A stretch of 27,878 nt of DNA from an uncultured Ruminococcus sp. (GCA_937926145.1 CALANW010000112.1:1-27878), one strand, 5' to 3'; numbered from the stretch's first letter, positions 1 to 7,494 are shown. Numbers and translations: made by a program. Notes: generated by a model not told the origin, from the letters alone.

Positions 1-118
1 TTATATTACATTTCTGCTCTTTTTTCAAGATTTTACAATAAATTTATTAAAAGATTGTGCAAAAAAGCAATAAACAAGCTTATTTTTCGTCAAGTTCAGC
101 AACCATAGTTTTTTCTGC
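1..118. other. AT-rich non-coding edge
   Basis: This stretch lies downstream of the minus-strand glycosylase gene. I see no gene in it. On the minus strand it is rich in T runs and has a weak AATAAG/TTTATT hairpin followed by GCTTTTTT near 70-90, which could end the AraC-glycosylase transcript, but the stem is too poor for a firm terminator call. Confidence 0.4.
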
Positions 119-619
119 TTAACTATTAAGCGCTTCACCCCACACCTCGATAAGTCTTTGGAGCGAAAAAGCCGCGTTCGCAGGACTTGTCGAGGGCATA
201 ACGATTGCCATATCCAAAAGCGAGCTGTCCTGATACTTTCGAAAGAATTTCTCCGCCGTTTTTCCGTTCAAAATTATCCGTTCGACCTGCGAATTCCCGA
301 TAATTTCATTCAAATTTGCAGGAACGACATTCTTTATGCTGCTGTCGCTCGAACCGACTATATCGCAGCTGTAAATAACATCATAAAGCGCAATATTATG
401 CCGTTCGAGCAAGGCTTTTTTCTGCGTTATATCGCTCGGAACATCTTCGCTGTAAACAGCGGCGAGCATTTTCCAGAAACGGTTCTGTGGGTGACCGTAG
501 AAAAAGCCGTCCTCCCTTGATTTCACGGACGGAAAGCTGCCGAGAATGAGCAGCTTTGAGCTTTCGCTGTAAAAAGGCGGAAAGCTGTGGGTAATGTTGG
601 TGTATTCGTTCTGTTTCAT
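119..619 (-). CDS. DNA-deoxyinosine (hypoxanthine) glycosylase, UDG superfamily
   Basis: A 166-residue protein matching the small family 6 uracil-DNA-glycosylase-like enzymes that remove deaminated purines (hypoxanthine) from DNA to start base excision repair in the cytoplasm. Visible signatures are LILGSFPSVKSREDGF near residues 24-39, GHPQNRFW just after (the usual active-site block of the family), and MPSTSPANAAFS near the C-terminus, the second UDG-like motif. The length is normal for the family. The start ATG overlaps the stop of the upstream AraC gene in an ATGA arrangement, so the two are translationally coupled. The motifs make the family clear; the exact lesion preference is known from relatives, not from this sequence. 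Coupling a repair enzyme to an AraC sensor is unusual but may just be a shared transcript. Confidence 0.85.
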   Translation of the reverse strand: MKQNEYTNITHSFPPFYSESSKLLILGSFPSVKSREDGFFYGHPQNRFWKMLAAVYSEDVPSDITQKKALLERHNIALYDVIYSCDIVGSSDSSIKNVVPANLNEIIGNSQVERIILNGKTAEKFFRKYQDSSLLDMAIVMPSTSPANAAFSLQRLIEVWGEALNS

Positions 620-1479
620 CGTTCTGACCTGCTCCTATATTCACTCGGCGAACAGCCTGATATCCGTCTGAACTGACGGTTGAAATTTGAGATATTGCGA
701 AAGCCGCAGTCGTAAGCTATGTCAAGGATATTTTCGTCCGAGCCAAGCAGCTTTTGGCAGGCTTTTTCTATGCGGAAATGCGAAATATACTCGACCGCGC
801 TAAGTCCGACGTGCTTTCGGAAACGATTCATAAAATAGCTCTCGCTCAGATGCACCGACTCCGCAAGCTGTGCCACCGTTATCCTCTCGGAGAAATGCTC
901 CGCAACATATTCCAGCGCAGGACGGATAATATCCGCCGAACCGCTTATCTCGGGCGAGGTTTCCGCTTCTTCCTCAAGCAGCCAGAAGAGGCGTATCAGC
1001 TCGCTCCGCATAAGCATATCGAGCCGCGGTTCATCTCCTCTCGCACAGGCAAAAATATTCTCTGTCATCATTTCTATCTCGCTGTAATAACAGTGTTCCG
1101 AGGTTATGCGCGTCGGTATCTTCATCGTGCCGTTCACGAGCGGCTTTATGCACTCGGAAATGTACCTGTCCTGCTCCGAGCCGCCGAAAATTTCACGGCT
1201 GAAAACGAGCGTGTCATATCTCTGACTGACGTTCGGGCAGGGATAGATCGAGTGAAGAACGTTCGGCTGAGTGATGATGATATCGCCCTTTTGCGAAGTA
1301 AATTTTTCCTCGCCGCAGATAAATTCGGCAGAACCCTCGCGTATAAAATTCAGCTCAAATTCGCTGTGCCAATGCATCGGGACGCAGCCAAACCAGTTCG
1401 GTATCGCGCACTCATAATAGCTGAACGGCTTCTGCTCCGAGGAATGTATTCGGTTTTCCTTTGTATAAGCTTTATCCAT
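616..1479 (-). CDS. AraC-family transcriptional regulator with N-terminal cupin
   Basis: A 287-residue regulator. Residues about 15-100 form a cupin-like sensor (IPNWFGCVPMHWHSEFELNFI, then an EFICGEEKF and KGDIIITQPNVLHSI pattern). Residues about 185-285 are a double helix-turn-helix of the AraC/XylS type (ITVAQLAESVHLSESYFMNRF and ILDIAYDCGFRNISNFNRQFR). Such proteins usually sense a sugar or related small molecule and activate nearby genes. The start is supported by a GGGGAG ribosome site 5-6 nt upstream. A good sigma-A-type promoter lies on the minus strand at 1553-1581. The only co-transcribed gene is the glycosylase at 119-619; no sugar catabolic gene is adjacent, so the target is unknown. 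Confidence 0.88.
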   Translation of the reverse strand: MDKAYTKENRIHSSEQKPFSYYECAIPNWFGCVPMHWHSEFELNFIREGSAEFICGEEKFTSQKGDIIITQPNVLHSIYPCPNVSQRYDTLVFSREIFGGSEQDRYISECIKPLVNGTMKIPTRITSEHCYYSEIEMMTENIFACARGDEPRLDMLMRSELIRLFWLLEEEAETSPEISGSADIIRPALEYVAEHFSERITVAQLAESVHLSESYFMNRFRKHVGLSAVEYISHFRIEKACQKLLGSDENILDIAYDCGFRNISNFNRQFRRISGCSPSEYRSRSER

Positions 1480-1552
1480 ACGCTCTCCCCATAAAATAAG
1501 ATAGTATCAAAAAATCAAGCTTTTGCATAAATTTTCAGCTTTTGTTTATAGT

Positions 1553-1581
1553 ATTATATCATATCATCGAATGAATTACAA
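1553..1581 (-). promoter_or_regulatory. Promoter of the AraC-glycosylase operon
   Basis: Read on the minus strand, TTGTAA (1581-1576) and TATAAT (1558-1553) are separated by exactly 17 nt. Transcription would start near 1546, giving a leader of about 67 nt before the AraC start at 1479. The leader contains two related AAAGCT-type words that could be an AraC half-site pair, but this is not certain. Confidence 0.6.
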
Positions 1582-1615
1582 TAGTCATGTATGGGGAAAA
1601 ACTTCTCCCGCTCAC

Positions 1616-1644
1616 TTGACAAACCGACCGCATTATGCTATACT
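1616..1644 (+). promoter_or_regulatory. Near-consensus sigma-A promoter with extended -10, facing no gene
   Basis: TTGACA at 1616-1621, a 17-nt spacer, and TATACT at 1639-1644 preceded by TGC (an extended -10). This is one of the best promoters in the window. It points rightward into a stretch with no start codon behind a ribosome site and no plus-strand gene before 2782, and runs into the terminator at 1720-1755. It is best explained as the promoter of a small RNA. Confidence 0.75.
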
Positions 1645-1650
1645 TAAGTC

Positions 1651-1755
1651 ATTAAACAAGGTATCTTGTTTAATAGGAGTTACGAAGCCGTCTAAAATCG
1701 TTCTAATTGAATATAAAGTCAAGCCCTCTGATCAAAAGTCAGAGGGCTTGTTTTT
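1651..1755 (+). ncRNA. Candidate small RNA, about 105 nt
   Basis: The expected transcription start, 7 nt after the -10 box, falls on a perfect 10-bp hairpin: ATTAAACAAG (1651-1660), loop GTAT, CTTGTTTAAT (1665-1674). Next is an AGGAG word (1675-1679) in a linker with no ATG or GTG start, then a strong intrinsic terminator (1720-1755). A 5' stem-loop, a single-stranded linker and a terminator hairpin with a U tail is the usual plan of a bacterial regulatory sRNA. I do not recognise it as a member of a named RNA family. The tail is antisense to the region just past the stop of the esterase gene. The exposed AGGAG could also be the ribosome site of a lost leader peptide, but no reading frame follows it. 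Confidence 0.55.
1720..1755 (+). terminator. Intrinsic terminator of the candidate sRNA
   Basis: A perfect 12-bp stem, CAAGCCCTCTGA (1720-1731) pairing with TCAGAGGGCTTG (1739-1750), with a 7-nt loop and TTTTT at 1751-1755 on the plus strand. The T tail is better on the plus strand than on the minus strand, so it mainly ends rightward transcripts, although it may also stop the leftward esterase transcript. Confidence 0.85.
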
Positions 1756-1763
1756 ATGTCATT

Positions 1764-2522
1764 TTACTCAAACATCATCCGAACGAATTTCTCCGTGTAT
1801 TCACTCCAAAAAGTCATATCATGCGCACCCTTGCTTTCAAGATAAACATGCGGCGCATTGATGCTTTCAAGGTAATTATGAAAAGCTCGGTTGTTTTCGA
1901 GCAGGAAATCCTCCGTTCCGCAGCTCATAAAAATTTCAGGAAGTCTGCCGCTTTCGTTGAGCTTTTTCGCCGGGACTTCGGGATTGCTGTCGCGTTCTTC
2001 CACCGTTTCAAGCTCGCCAAAGCACTCGCGGTAATAGTCATAATTCGCAACACCGTTGCTCTCGCCCGACTTCAAATGTGCAATTTCGTGTACGATAAGC
2101 GCCGAGGACATTGCCGCAGTTTTGCCGAAATTTTCGGGATAAGTCAGCGCTGTATGCAAAGCGCCGAAACCGCCCATAGAAAGTCCCATTATGTAGGTTT
2201 CATCGGCATTCATCGCAAGTCCGAATGTGCGGCGAACAAACTTCACAAGCTCGTCCCCGACAAAGGTGCAGTATTTATGCCCCGTTGAAAGTCCGTCCAG
2301 CCAAAAGCTGTTCTCCCCGTTCGGCACGACGACTGCAAAGTTGTATTTCTTCGCCAGCTCCTCGGGAACCCAGTTGTGAGCCTCTTCCGTGTAGCCGTGA
2401 AGCAGGAAAAGCGTTCTCATTTTTGTGCCGTTTTCGCTTGGCTCGTCATTCGGGATATACATTTCAAAGCTTACTTTTCTTCTGAGTGAAGCCGAGAGAA
2501 ATTTTGCTGTTATATTTGCCAT
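1764..2522 (-). CDS. Esterase D/FrmB-type alpha/beta-hydrolase (tributyrin-esterase-like)
   Basis: A 252-residue serine hydrolase of the putative-esterase family (Pfam Esterase_D type). The nucleophile elbow is GLSMGGFG near residue 115, the acid is in SCGTEDFLLENN near residue 206, and the catalytic histidine is in SKGAHDMTFW near residue 231. The N-terminal LFLLHGYTEEAHNWV block carries the oxyanion-hole HG motif. There is no signal peptide, so it should act in the cytoplasm on short-chain acyl esters, possibly acetyl or feruloyl groups from imported glycans; the substrate is not visible. A GAAAGGGGC ribosome site precedes the ATG, and a TATAAT with a TGTGC extension lies about 80 nt upstream on the minus strand. 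It is divergent from the TetR gene at 2782, which could regulate it. Confidence 0.87.
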   Translation of the reverse strand: MANITAKFLSASLRRKVSFEMYIPNDEPSENGTKMRTLFLLHGYTEEAHNWVPEELAKKYNFAVVVPNGENSFWLDGLSTGHKYCTFVGDELVKFVRRTFGLAMNADETYIMGLSMGGFGALHTALTYPENFGKTAAMSSALIVHEIAHLKSGESNGVANYDYYRECFGELETVEERDSNPEVPAKKLNESGRLPEIFMSCGTEDFLLENNRAFHNYLESINAPHVYLESKGAHDMTFWSEYTEKFVRMMFE

Positions 2523-2708
2523 AATTTTGCCCCTTTCAAAAAACGTTTATTTAAAGCACGGTTTCGTTTTGCTGTTTCGGAAGATATACTTTTCTTTTAA
2601 TTATAGCACATTGGCGGAGTTTTGGCTATCAGAATTTTTATTTTCTACTAAAATCTGTCTAACTTTGAAAAAAATTATATGCAAATATCCAAAAAATAAA
2701 TGCCAATA

Positions 2709-2737
2709 TTGACAATCCTTACTGCTTGGATTATACT
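2709..2737 (+). promoter_or_regulatory. Promoter of the TetR gene
   Basis: TTGACA (2709-2714), a 17-nt spacer and TATACT (2732-2737). Transcription would start near 2744, inside the palindrome at 2741-2763, so a bound repressor would block the start site. Confidence 0.75.
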
Positions 2738-2740
2738 TAA

Positions 2741-2763
2741 AACACCGTTTTAAAAACACTGTT
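2741..2763. promoter_or_regulatory. Candidate TetR operator (imperfect palindrome)
   Basis: AACACCGTTTT and AAAACACTGTT flank a central A to form a 23-bp dyad of the pattern AACAnnGTTTT-A-AAAACnnTGTT, with 9 of 11 positions complementary. It starts 3 nt after the -10 box and ends 18 nt before the TetR start codon. This position is typical of TetR autorepression. It could also serve the divergent esterase gene. Confidence 0.55.
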
Positions 2764-2781
2764 ACAGATCGGAGCGATGAA

Positions 2782-3393
2782 ATGTCGAACAGAATTGCAG
2801 GCGTAAGTGAGAAGCTTGTCGAATGTGCGAAAGTTGAATTTCTCGAAAAGGGTTTTGACGGAGCTTCGCTTCGCAATGTTGCCAAAAACGCCGAAACGAG
2901 CACAAGCTCTATCTACATTCGCTTCGGCGACAAGGACGGCCTTCTGCTTTATATCACAAAACCCGTAACCGACGGTTTTATCGGCATTTACAAGGCTGTT
3001 CAGCAGGATTTCAGCGAGCTGCCGTCCGATGTTCAGAGCGAAACTGTCAACGAATACAGCACGAATGAAATGTTCAGGCTCATCGATTATATTTACGATA
3101 ATTTCGATGTTTTCCGTATTCTTTTGGACAGCTCGTGCGACAAGTTTTTCCGCGTTTTTGAACACGAACTTATCGATATTGAGCTTGATTATACGCTGAA
3201 ATTTATGGAGGCTGTCGGCTGCCGCTCGCTTGATGACGGAAAGGTAACGCCCGATTTTCTCCACATCGTCATAAGCTGCTTTTTCAACGGATTTTTTGAG
3301 CCCGTCCGTCACGGAATGAGCAAGGACGAAGCTTACAGATACATCGGTATGCTTTCCAAATACCATCGTGCAGGATTCGGGACATTTTTATAA
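2782..3393 (+). CDS. TetR/AcrR-family transcriptional regulator
   Basis: A 203-residue protein with the standard TetR DNA-binding head at residues about 8-57 (AKVEFLEKGFDGASLRNVAK, then TSTSSIYIRFGDKDGLL). The remaining all-alpha C-terminal part would bind a ligand; it matches no specific subfamily I can name. The start is supported by GGAG 9 nt upstream. It has its own promoter and an operator-like palindrome over the start site. It lies between a divergent esterase and a co-directional lipoprotein, which are its likely targets. The ligand is unknown. Confidence 0.88.
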   Translation: MSNRIAGVSEKLVECAKVEFLEKGFDGASLRNVAKNAETSTSSIYIRFGDKDGLLLYITKPVTDGFIGIYKAVQQDFSELPSDVQSETVNEYSTNEMFRLIDYIYDNFDVFRILLDSSCDKFFRVFEHELIDIELDYTLKFMEAVGCRSLDDGKVTPDFLHIVISCFFNGFFEPVRHGMSKDEAYRYIGMLSKYHRAGFGTFL

Positions 3394-3434
3394 GCCAACA
3401 TACGCCGTACTTTTGCGGCGTAAAAAAATAAACA

Positions 3435-3456
3435 TTAGTTAGCGATAGATAACTAA
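3435..3456. promoter_or_regulatory. Inverted repeat in the lipoprotein leader, operator candidate
   Basis: TTAGTTA (3435-3441) and TAACTAA (3450-3456) are exact complements separated by 8 nt, immediately before the AAGAAAGGAAC ribosome site of the lipoprotein. The TTAGTTA/TAACTAA pattern is common for MarR- and TetR-type operators in clostridia. It differs from the palindrome at 2741-2763, so a second regulator may be involved. Confidence 0.4.
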
Positions 3457-3470
3457 GAAAGGAACTTTTT

Positions 3471-5348
3471 ATGAATATGAAAAAATCTCTCGCAGTCATA
3501 ACTGCAATTCTTACTGCTGCAGCTTTCGCAGGCTGTTCATCGAGCAATGACAATGCCGAAACGACTTCGGAAGAAACAACGACATCGGCGATTTCCTCCG
3601 ATACCGCCGAGAGCGCAGACTTTGACGGCGGTGACGGCTCGGAAAGCGACCCTTACCGCATCTCAACGGCTGACCAGCTTCTTCTTGTGAACAATGACCT
3701 CACCGCACATTATCAGCTTGACGCTGACATTGACCTTTCAGCGCTTAACGGAAAAACTATCATCGCAGGCTACACTTACGATTACGTCAATATGGAAACG
3801 GGCGATATGGATATGACCAAAGCTTTCAGCGGCGTTTTTAACGGCAACGGTCACACGCTTTCCAACTACACCTATACTACTGACGGAAATCAGATGGCTA
3901 TCGGAATTTTCGGTGCTGTAACAGGCACGGTCAAGAACCTCAACGTTGAAAATGTTGAGATATCCGGCGAAACATCAACTATGGCAGCAGGCGGAGTTAT
4001 CGGCTATCTTTTGACAGGCGAAGCAAGCGGCATCAATGTAAAGAATGTTAAAGCAAGCGGCACTAACTGCACGGGCGGCATCATCGGCGGAAGTATGGCA
4101 GCCGTTTCAAACTGCACAGCCGAGGATTCCGAGGTGACCGTTCTCGGTGACAATGAATTCACAGACGGCATCGTTCAGTGCGATGTTGCAGAATGTGGCG
4201 GTCTTATCGTCGGCGGCAGCTTTGCCGGAAGCCTTGACAACTGCACAGCAAAGGGAACTGTAACTGCCGAGGGCAACGAACCTGTCGGACTTGGCGGCAT
4301 CGCAGGCTGTATCCAGTGTTCACCGAGCATTACGGGAAACACAGCCGATGTTGTTATAAACGCAAACAACGGTCACGCTGTCGGCGGACTTTGCGGCTAT
4401 GCAGGTATGGGTGATGACGGTGACGGCGTTGTTGATGCTCCCTGCAGGATCACCGACTGCGACATCACTGCTGAGATAAACACGAACGGCGCAACACACG
4501 TTGGCGGACTTGTCGGAACGGGACTTTATTTTTACGGTATGGAAGACAGATTCACCGTTGAAAACTGCAAGGTGAGCGGCTCAATAAACGGCGCTGTAAA
4601 CGCAGGAACGGTCGCAGGCAGAGCTAACGGCAGCGAGATAATCAGCTGCGATGTCAGCATCAAGATAGACGGCAATGACAGCGATGCTCAGATCGGCAAA
4701 ACAAAGCAGCTCTACGCAAGCGGCGACCAGTACGAAGTCGGCAGCAAGGAAGCAGCGGTTCGCCTTATCAGCAACCTTGACGGCACATACACTCCGCTTT
4801 TCGACACGCTTTATGCCGATGAATATGCTTCCGCATGGACAGATGCCTGCGCAGCTATTGTCGGAGATGACGGAGCAGCAGACGCAGCGGCAATGCTGAA
4901 ATATTTCTGCGCAGGTAGCGTTTACGGTGAAGAAGCTGTTTCGACCTATTCCTCCGACCCCGATTCAGCACAGTTCTACTGCGGCTTTGCAGACGGCGCA
5001 GCAGAGATAACCTTTGACAACAGCACGGTTTCGGGCGTTGACAAGGACGGAAACGAACTTTTCTCGCACGAATATGAATTCTGCGGATATGACGAAACGA
5101 ACGGCTTCTACGAGTTCAAATCCGCCGACGGAAACGAGGACGAATTCGCATATTTCTGCCTCTTCCCCGACACTCCAGCATCGACTTTCCACATCGAATT
5201 CAGATACGGCAGCAATGTTGACGAGCTTGTAAAATACACAGAGGGAAAATACGCATACTGGATGGCTTCGGGCATTCTCAAGGACTGCGACGAAGATATG
5301 ATAAAGAACGCTATCGAACTTTTCAGCACAGAAAACCTCGCAGGTTAA
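3471..5348 (+). CDS. Secreted lipoprotein with GLUG-type repeats and a ZinT-like C-terminal domain
   Basis: A 625-residue protein. Residues 1-22 are a lipoprotein signal ending in AAFAGC, so Cys22 would be lipidated and the protein anchored on the outer face of the membrane. A Ser/Thr/Glu-rich linker follows to about residue 60. Residues about 60-420 hold repeated GLUG-like units (GGIIGGSMAAVSNCTAEDS, GGLIVGGSFAGSLDNC, VGGLCGYAG, HVGGLVGTG, AGTVAGRANGSEI) that should build a beta-solenoid. Residues about 440-625 are a separate domain whose end (EFCGYDETNGFYEF, STFHIEFRYGSNVDEL, EGKYAYWMASGI) resembles the lipocalin-like ZinT/AdcA metal-binding fold, but only one histidine of the usual SDH...HFHI set is kept. 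The GLUG part is fairly secure; the ZinT relation is my inference. A role in surface binding or adhesion is possible. The start is supported by GAAAGGAAC 5 nt upstream. Confidence 0.75.
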   Translation: MNMKKSLAVITAILTAAAFAGCSSSNDNAETTSEETTTSAISSDTAESADFDGGDGSESDPYRISTADQLLLVNNDLTAHYQLDADIDLSALNGKTIIAGYTYDYVNMETGDMDMTKAFSGVFNGNGHTLSNYTYTTDGNQMAIGIFGAVTGTVKNLNVENVEISGETSTMAAGGVIGYLLTGEASGINVKNVKASGTNCTGGIIGGSMAAVSNCTAEDSEVTVLGDNEFTDGIVQCDVAECGGLIVGGSFAGSLDNCTAKGTVTAEGNEPVGLGGIAGCIQCSPSITGNTADVVINANNGHAVGGLCGYAGMGDDGDGVVDAPCRITDCDITAEINTNGATHVGGLVGTGLYFYGMEDRFTVENCKVSGSINGAVNAGTVAGRANGSEIISCDVSIKIDGNDSDAQIGKTKQLYASGDQYEVGSKEAAVRLISNLDGTYTPLFDTLYADEYASAWTDACAAIVGDDGAADAAAMLKYFCAGSVYGEEAVSTYSSDPDSAQFYCGFADGAAEITFDNSTVSGVDKDGNELFSHEYEFCGYDETNGFYEFKSADGNEDEFAYFCLFPDTPASTFHIEFRYGSNVDELVKYTEGKYAYWMASGILKDCDEDMIKNAIELFSTENLAG

Positions 5349-5388
5349 ACTTTTCACAAAAAACGCTTTATTCGGTTTTCCTGCCTTT

Positions 5389-5490
5389 ATACTAATTTTT
5401 AAACTGAAAGTGTACAAAAAATCAAGCAAAAGCTCGCATATATGGCTTTTGCGCCGATTTTTTGTCTACACTTTGATTAAAAATTAGTAT
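5389..5490 (-). repeat. 102-bp palindromic element, copy A1
   Basis: It begins ATACTAATTTTTAAAC and ends GATTAAAAATTAGTAT. Its reverse complement matches copy A3 (11670-11771) at all but about two of 102 positions, so the two are near-identical in opposite orientation. The inner part has the family core: AAAAAATC and GATTTTTT arms, an unpaired off-centre GCG/TT segment, a short second stem and an ATATATG apical loop. It has no coding capacity. It is probably a non-autonomous mobile element or structured RNA motif. Confidence 0.8.
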
Positions 5491-5493
5491 TAC

Positions 5494-5542
5494 AATAAAA
5501 CCACCGCAGACGGAAGAAATTTCGTCTGCGGTGGTTTTTATT
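5494..5542 (+). terminator. Strong, probably bidirectional terminator
   Basis: A 16-bp perfect stem, AAAACCACCGCAGACG (5497-5512) with its complement (5523-5538), a 10-nt loop and TTTTTATT after it. It ends the TetR-lipoprotein transcript. The A run on the other side makes it usable from the opposite strand too. Confidence 0.9.
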
Positions 5543-5799
5543 GGCAAAATTTCGGTTTAAACTTTATAAATAACATTTTCCCACTTTTTCATTCGCATTA
5601 ACAGATAAATTTATTCTGCATTTCAGCCAACTTAGCAACATCTTTACCGATAGATTTTGTAAGTTTTGACAACAGGTTTTTCGGCAACAAATTACCGTTG
5701 ATATTTCATTGTTATTTTACACATTTTGCAGTAGCTCAAACTACCAGAATTTGTGCAACAATTATATTTTTGTACAAAATAAATCGTTCACGACATAAT

Positions 5800-5828
5800 T
5801 TGACCGCTCGAAGAATTTTTCCTATAAT
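5800..5828 (+). promoter_or_regulatory. pdxST promoter
   Basis: TTGACC (5800-5805), a 17-nt spacer and TATAAT (5823-5828), about 54 nt before the pdxS start codon. I see no PdxR-type direct repeats around it. Confidence 0.7.
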
Positions 5829-5881
5829 AAAGGCATAAACTTACCGTTCCGATATAATTCGACAGAGAAAGGATAATCGAT

Positions 5882-6757
5882 ATGGCAAACGAAAGATATG
5901 AATTGAATAAAAACCTCGCGCAGATGCTCAAGGGCGGCGTTATTATGGACGTTACAACCCCAGAGCAGGCTAAGATCGCAGAAGCGGCAGGTGCTTGCGC
6001 TGTTATGGCACTTGAAAGAATCCCTGCTGACATAAGAGCTGCAGGCGGCGTTTCAAGAATGAGCGATCCTAAGATGATAAAAGGGATACAGAACGCAGTT
6101 TCTATCCCCGTAATGGCAAAGTGCCGCATCGGTCATTTCGCAGAGGCACAGATATTGCAGGCAATTGAGATAGACTACATCGATGAATCGGAAGTTCTCT
6201 CCCCTGCCGATGACAAATATCACATCAACAAGCGTGAATTCGATGTTCCGTTCGTTTGCGGTGCGAAAGACCTTGGCGAAGCTCTCCGCCGTATCAACGA
6301 GGGTGCATCTATGATAAGAACCAAGGGCGAACCGGGCACGGGCGACGTTGTTCAGGCTGTTCGTCACATGAGAATGATGCAGAGCGAAATCCGAAAGCTC
6401 ACTTCAATGTCCAAGGACGAACTTTTCGAGGCAGCAAAGGAGCTCCGCGTACCTTTTGATCTCGTTGAATATGTTGCCGAAAACGGCAAGCTCCCCGTTG
6501 TAAACTTTGCCGCAGGCGGCGTTGCAACTCCTGCCGATGCAGCACTTATGATGCAGCTTGGTGCAGAGGGCGTTTTCGTAGGCTCGGGCATCTTCAAGTC
6601 GGGCAATCCCGAAAAGCGCGCAGCTTCGATAGTTAAGGCAGTTACTAACTTCAACGATGCAAAGCTTCTTGCAGAGCTTTCCGAAGACCTCGGCGAAGCA
6701 ATGGTCGGCATCAACGAGCAGGAGATCGCGCTCCTTATGGCAGAAAGAGGCAAGTAA
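5882..6757 (+). CDS. pdxS: Pyridoxal 5'-phosphate synthase lyase subunit PdxS
   Basis: A 291-residue (beta/alpha)8 enzyme that makes vitamin B6 (PLP) from ribose 5-phosphate, glyceraldehyde 3-phosphate and ammonia delivered by PdxT, in a 12+12 complex in the cytoplasm. The family is unmistakable: GGVIMDV with catalytic Asp23, ALERIPADIRAAGGVSRM, MAKCRIGH with the Schiff-base Lys80, DYIDESEVLSPAD, SMIRTKGEPGTGDV with the second reactive lysine, and NFAAGGVATPADAALMMQLG. The length is normal. AGAAAGGA precedes the ATG. The stop overlaps the pdxT start by one base (TAATG), so the two are translationally coupled. Confidence 0.98.
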   Translation: MANERYELNKNLAQMLKGGVIMDVTTPEQAKIAEAAGACAVMALERIPADIRAAGGVSRMSDPKMIKGIQNAVSIPVMAKCRIGHFAEAQILQAIEIDYIDESEVLSPADDKYHINKREFDVPFVCGAKDLGEALRRINEGASMIRTKGEPGTGDVVQAVRHMRMMQSEIRKLTSMSKDELFEAAKELRVPFDLVEYVAENGKLPVVNFAAGGVATPADAALMMQLGAEGVFVGSGIFKSGNPEKRAASIVKAVTNFNDAKLLAELSEDLGEAMVGINEQEIALLMAERGK

Positions 6758-7326
6758 TGAGCAAACCGGTTATTGGTGTGCTTGCGCTTCAGGGCGCATT
6801 TATCGAACACGAAAAAAAACTTTCGCAGCTTGGAGCGGAGTGCTTCGAGATACGTCAGCTGCCCGACATCGACCGCAGCTTTGACGGCTTGGTTATACCG
6901 GGCGGCGAAAGCACAGTTCAGAAAAAACTTCTTCACGAACTTGGACTTTATGAGCCGCTCAAAAAAAAGATACAGAACGGTCTGCCCGTTTTCGGCACTT
7001 GTGCAGGAATGATACTCCTCGCTGAAAAGATAGACGGCGGCGAAGAGCCATGCTTCGGCACAATGCCTTTCACCGTAAAGCGCAACGCTTACGGCAGACA
7101 GCTCGGCAGCTTTTTCACGGAGGCTGATTTTGCAGGAAAAAGCGTTCCTATGACCTTTATCCGCGCGCCTTATGCGAGCGATTCGGGAAAAACAGAGGTG
7201 CTTTCGACCGTTGACGGCAAGACAGTTGCCGTTCGGTACAACAAGCAGCTTGCTATCGCTTTTCACCCTGAGCTTAATGATGACACCTTTGTGCACGAAT
7301 ACTTTTTGAATATGATAAATGAATGA
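6757..7326 (+). CDS. pdxT: Pyridoxal 5'-phosphate synthase glutaminase subunit PdxT
   Basis: A 189-residue class I-like glutaminase that hydrolyses glutamine and channels ammonia to PdxS. It has GVLALQGAFIEHEKKL at the N-terminus, IPGGESTV (oxyanion region), the nucleophile Cys in FGTCAGMILL, and the His-Glu pair in AFHPELNDDTFVHEYFL near the end. The length is normal. It is the last gene of its operon, followed at once by a terminator. Confidence 0.98.
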   Translation: MSKPVIGVLALQGAFIEHEKKLSQLGAECFEIRQLPDIDRSFDGLVIPGGESTVQKKLLHELGLYEPLKKKIQNGLPVFGTCAGMILLAEKIDGGEEPCFGTMPFTVKRNAYGRQLGSFFTEADFAGKSVPMTFIRAPYASDSGKTEVLSTVDGKTVAVRYNKQLAIAFHPELNDDTFVHEYFLNMINE

Positions 7327-7332
7327 TACACT

Positions 7333-7375
7333 CCCCTTTTTGTCGGTTCGGCATCGGCAAAAAGGGGATTTTTCT
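7333..7375 (+). terminator. pdxST terminator
   Basis: CCCCTTTTTG (7333-7342) pairs with CAAAAAGGGG (7358-7367), with a short inner CG pairing and then ATTTTTCTT. It begins 7 nt after the pdxT stop. Confidence 0.85.
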
Positions 7376-7391
7376 TATGCTGTTAATACTA

Positions 7392-7493
7392 ATACTAAAC
7401 ACCAATAAAATACAGGAAAAAATCTGCGCCAAAATCCAATATATCCAAGATTGTTGGCTTGATTTTTTCCAAATTTTAAATGGTGTTTAGTAT
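7392..7493 (+). repeat. 102-bp palindromic element, copy B1
   Basis: Starts ATACTAAACACCA and ends TGGTGTTTAGTAT. It has the same length and the same AAAAAATC / GATTTTTT core as copy A1, but different outer arms that are still complementary to each other. The inner stem is GCCAA/TTGGC. It is nearly the same as B2 (8796-8897). It abuts copy A2 directly. Confidence 0.78.
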
Positions 7494-7494
7494 A

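Larger units (their letters stand above)
5349..5881. other. Intergenic region before pdxS
   Basis: These 533 bases contain, in order, a 102-bp palindromic element (5389-5490), a strong terminator (5494-5542), about 250 bases of AT-rich sequence in which I see only a lone TTGACA at 5666 without a good partner, and the pdxS promoter (5800-5828). No gene is visible. Confidence 0.6.

Noticed and set aside
1..25. A shared word ATATTACATTTCTGC at the left edge and near 14823
   Set aside because: Fifteen identical AT-rich bases without matching context; more likely chance or common AT-rich leader sequence than a repeat family.
3401..3428. A terminator after the TetR gene
   Set aside because: The 7-bp stem TACGCCG/CGGCGTA is followed by an A run on the plus strand, not a T run, so TetR and the lipoprotein may be co-transcribed.
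4175..4369. Antisense open frames across the lipoprotein, pdxS, Amt and MerR genes
   Set aside because: They are shadows created by the codon pattern of the real genes on the other strand and lack start signals.
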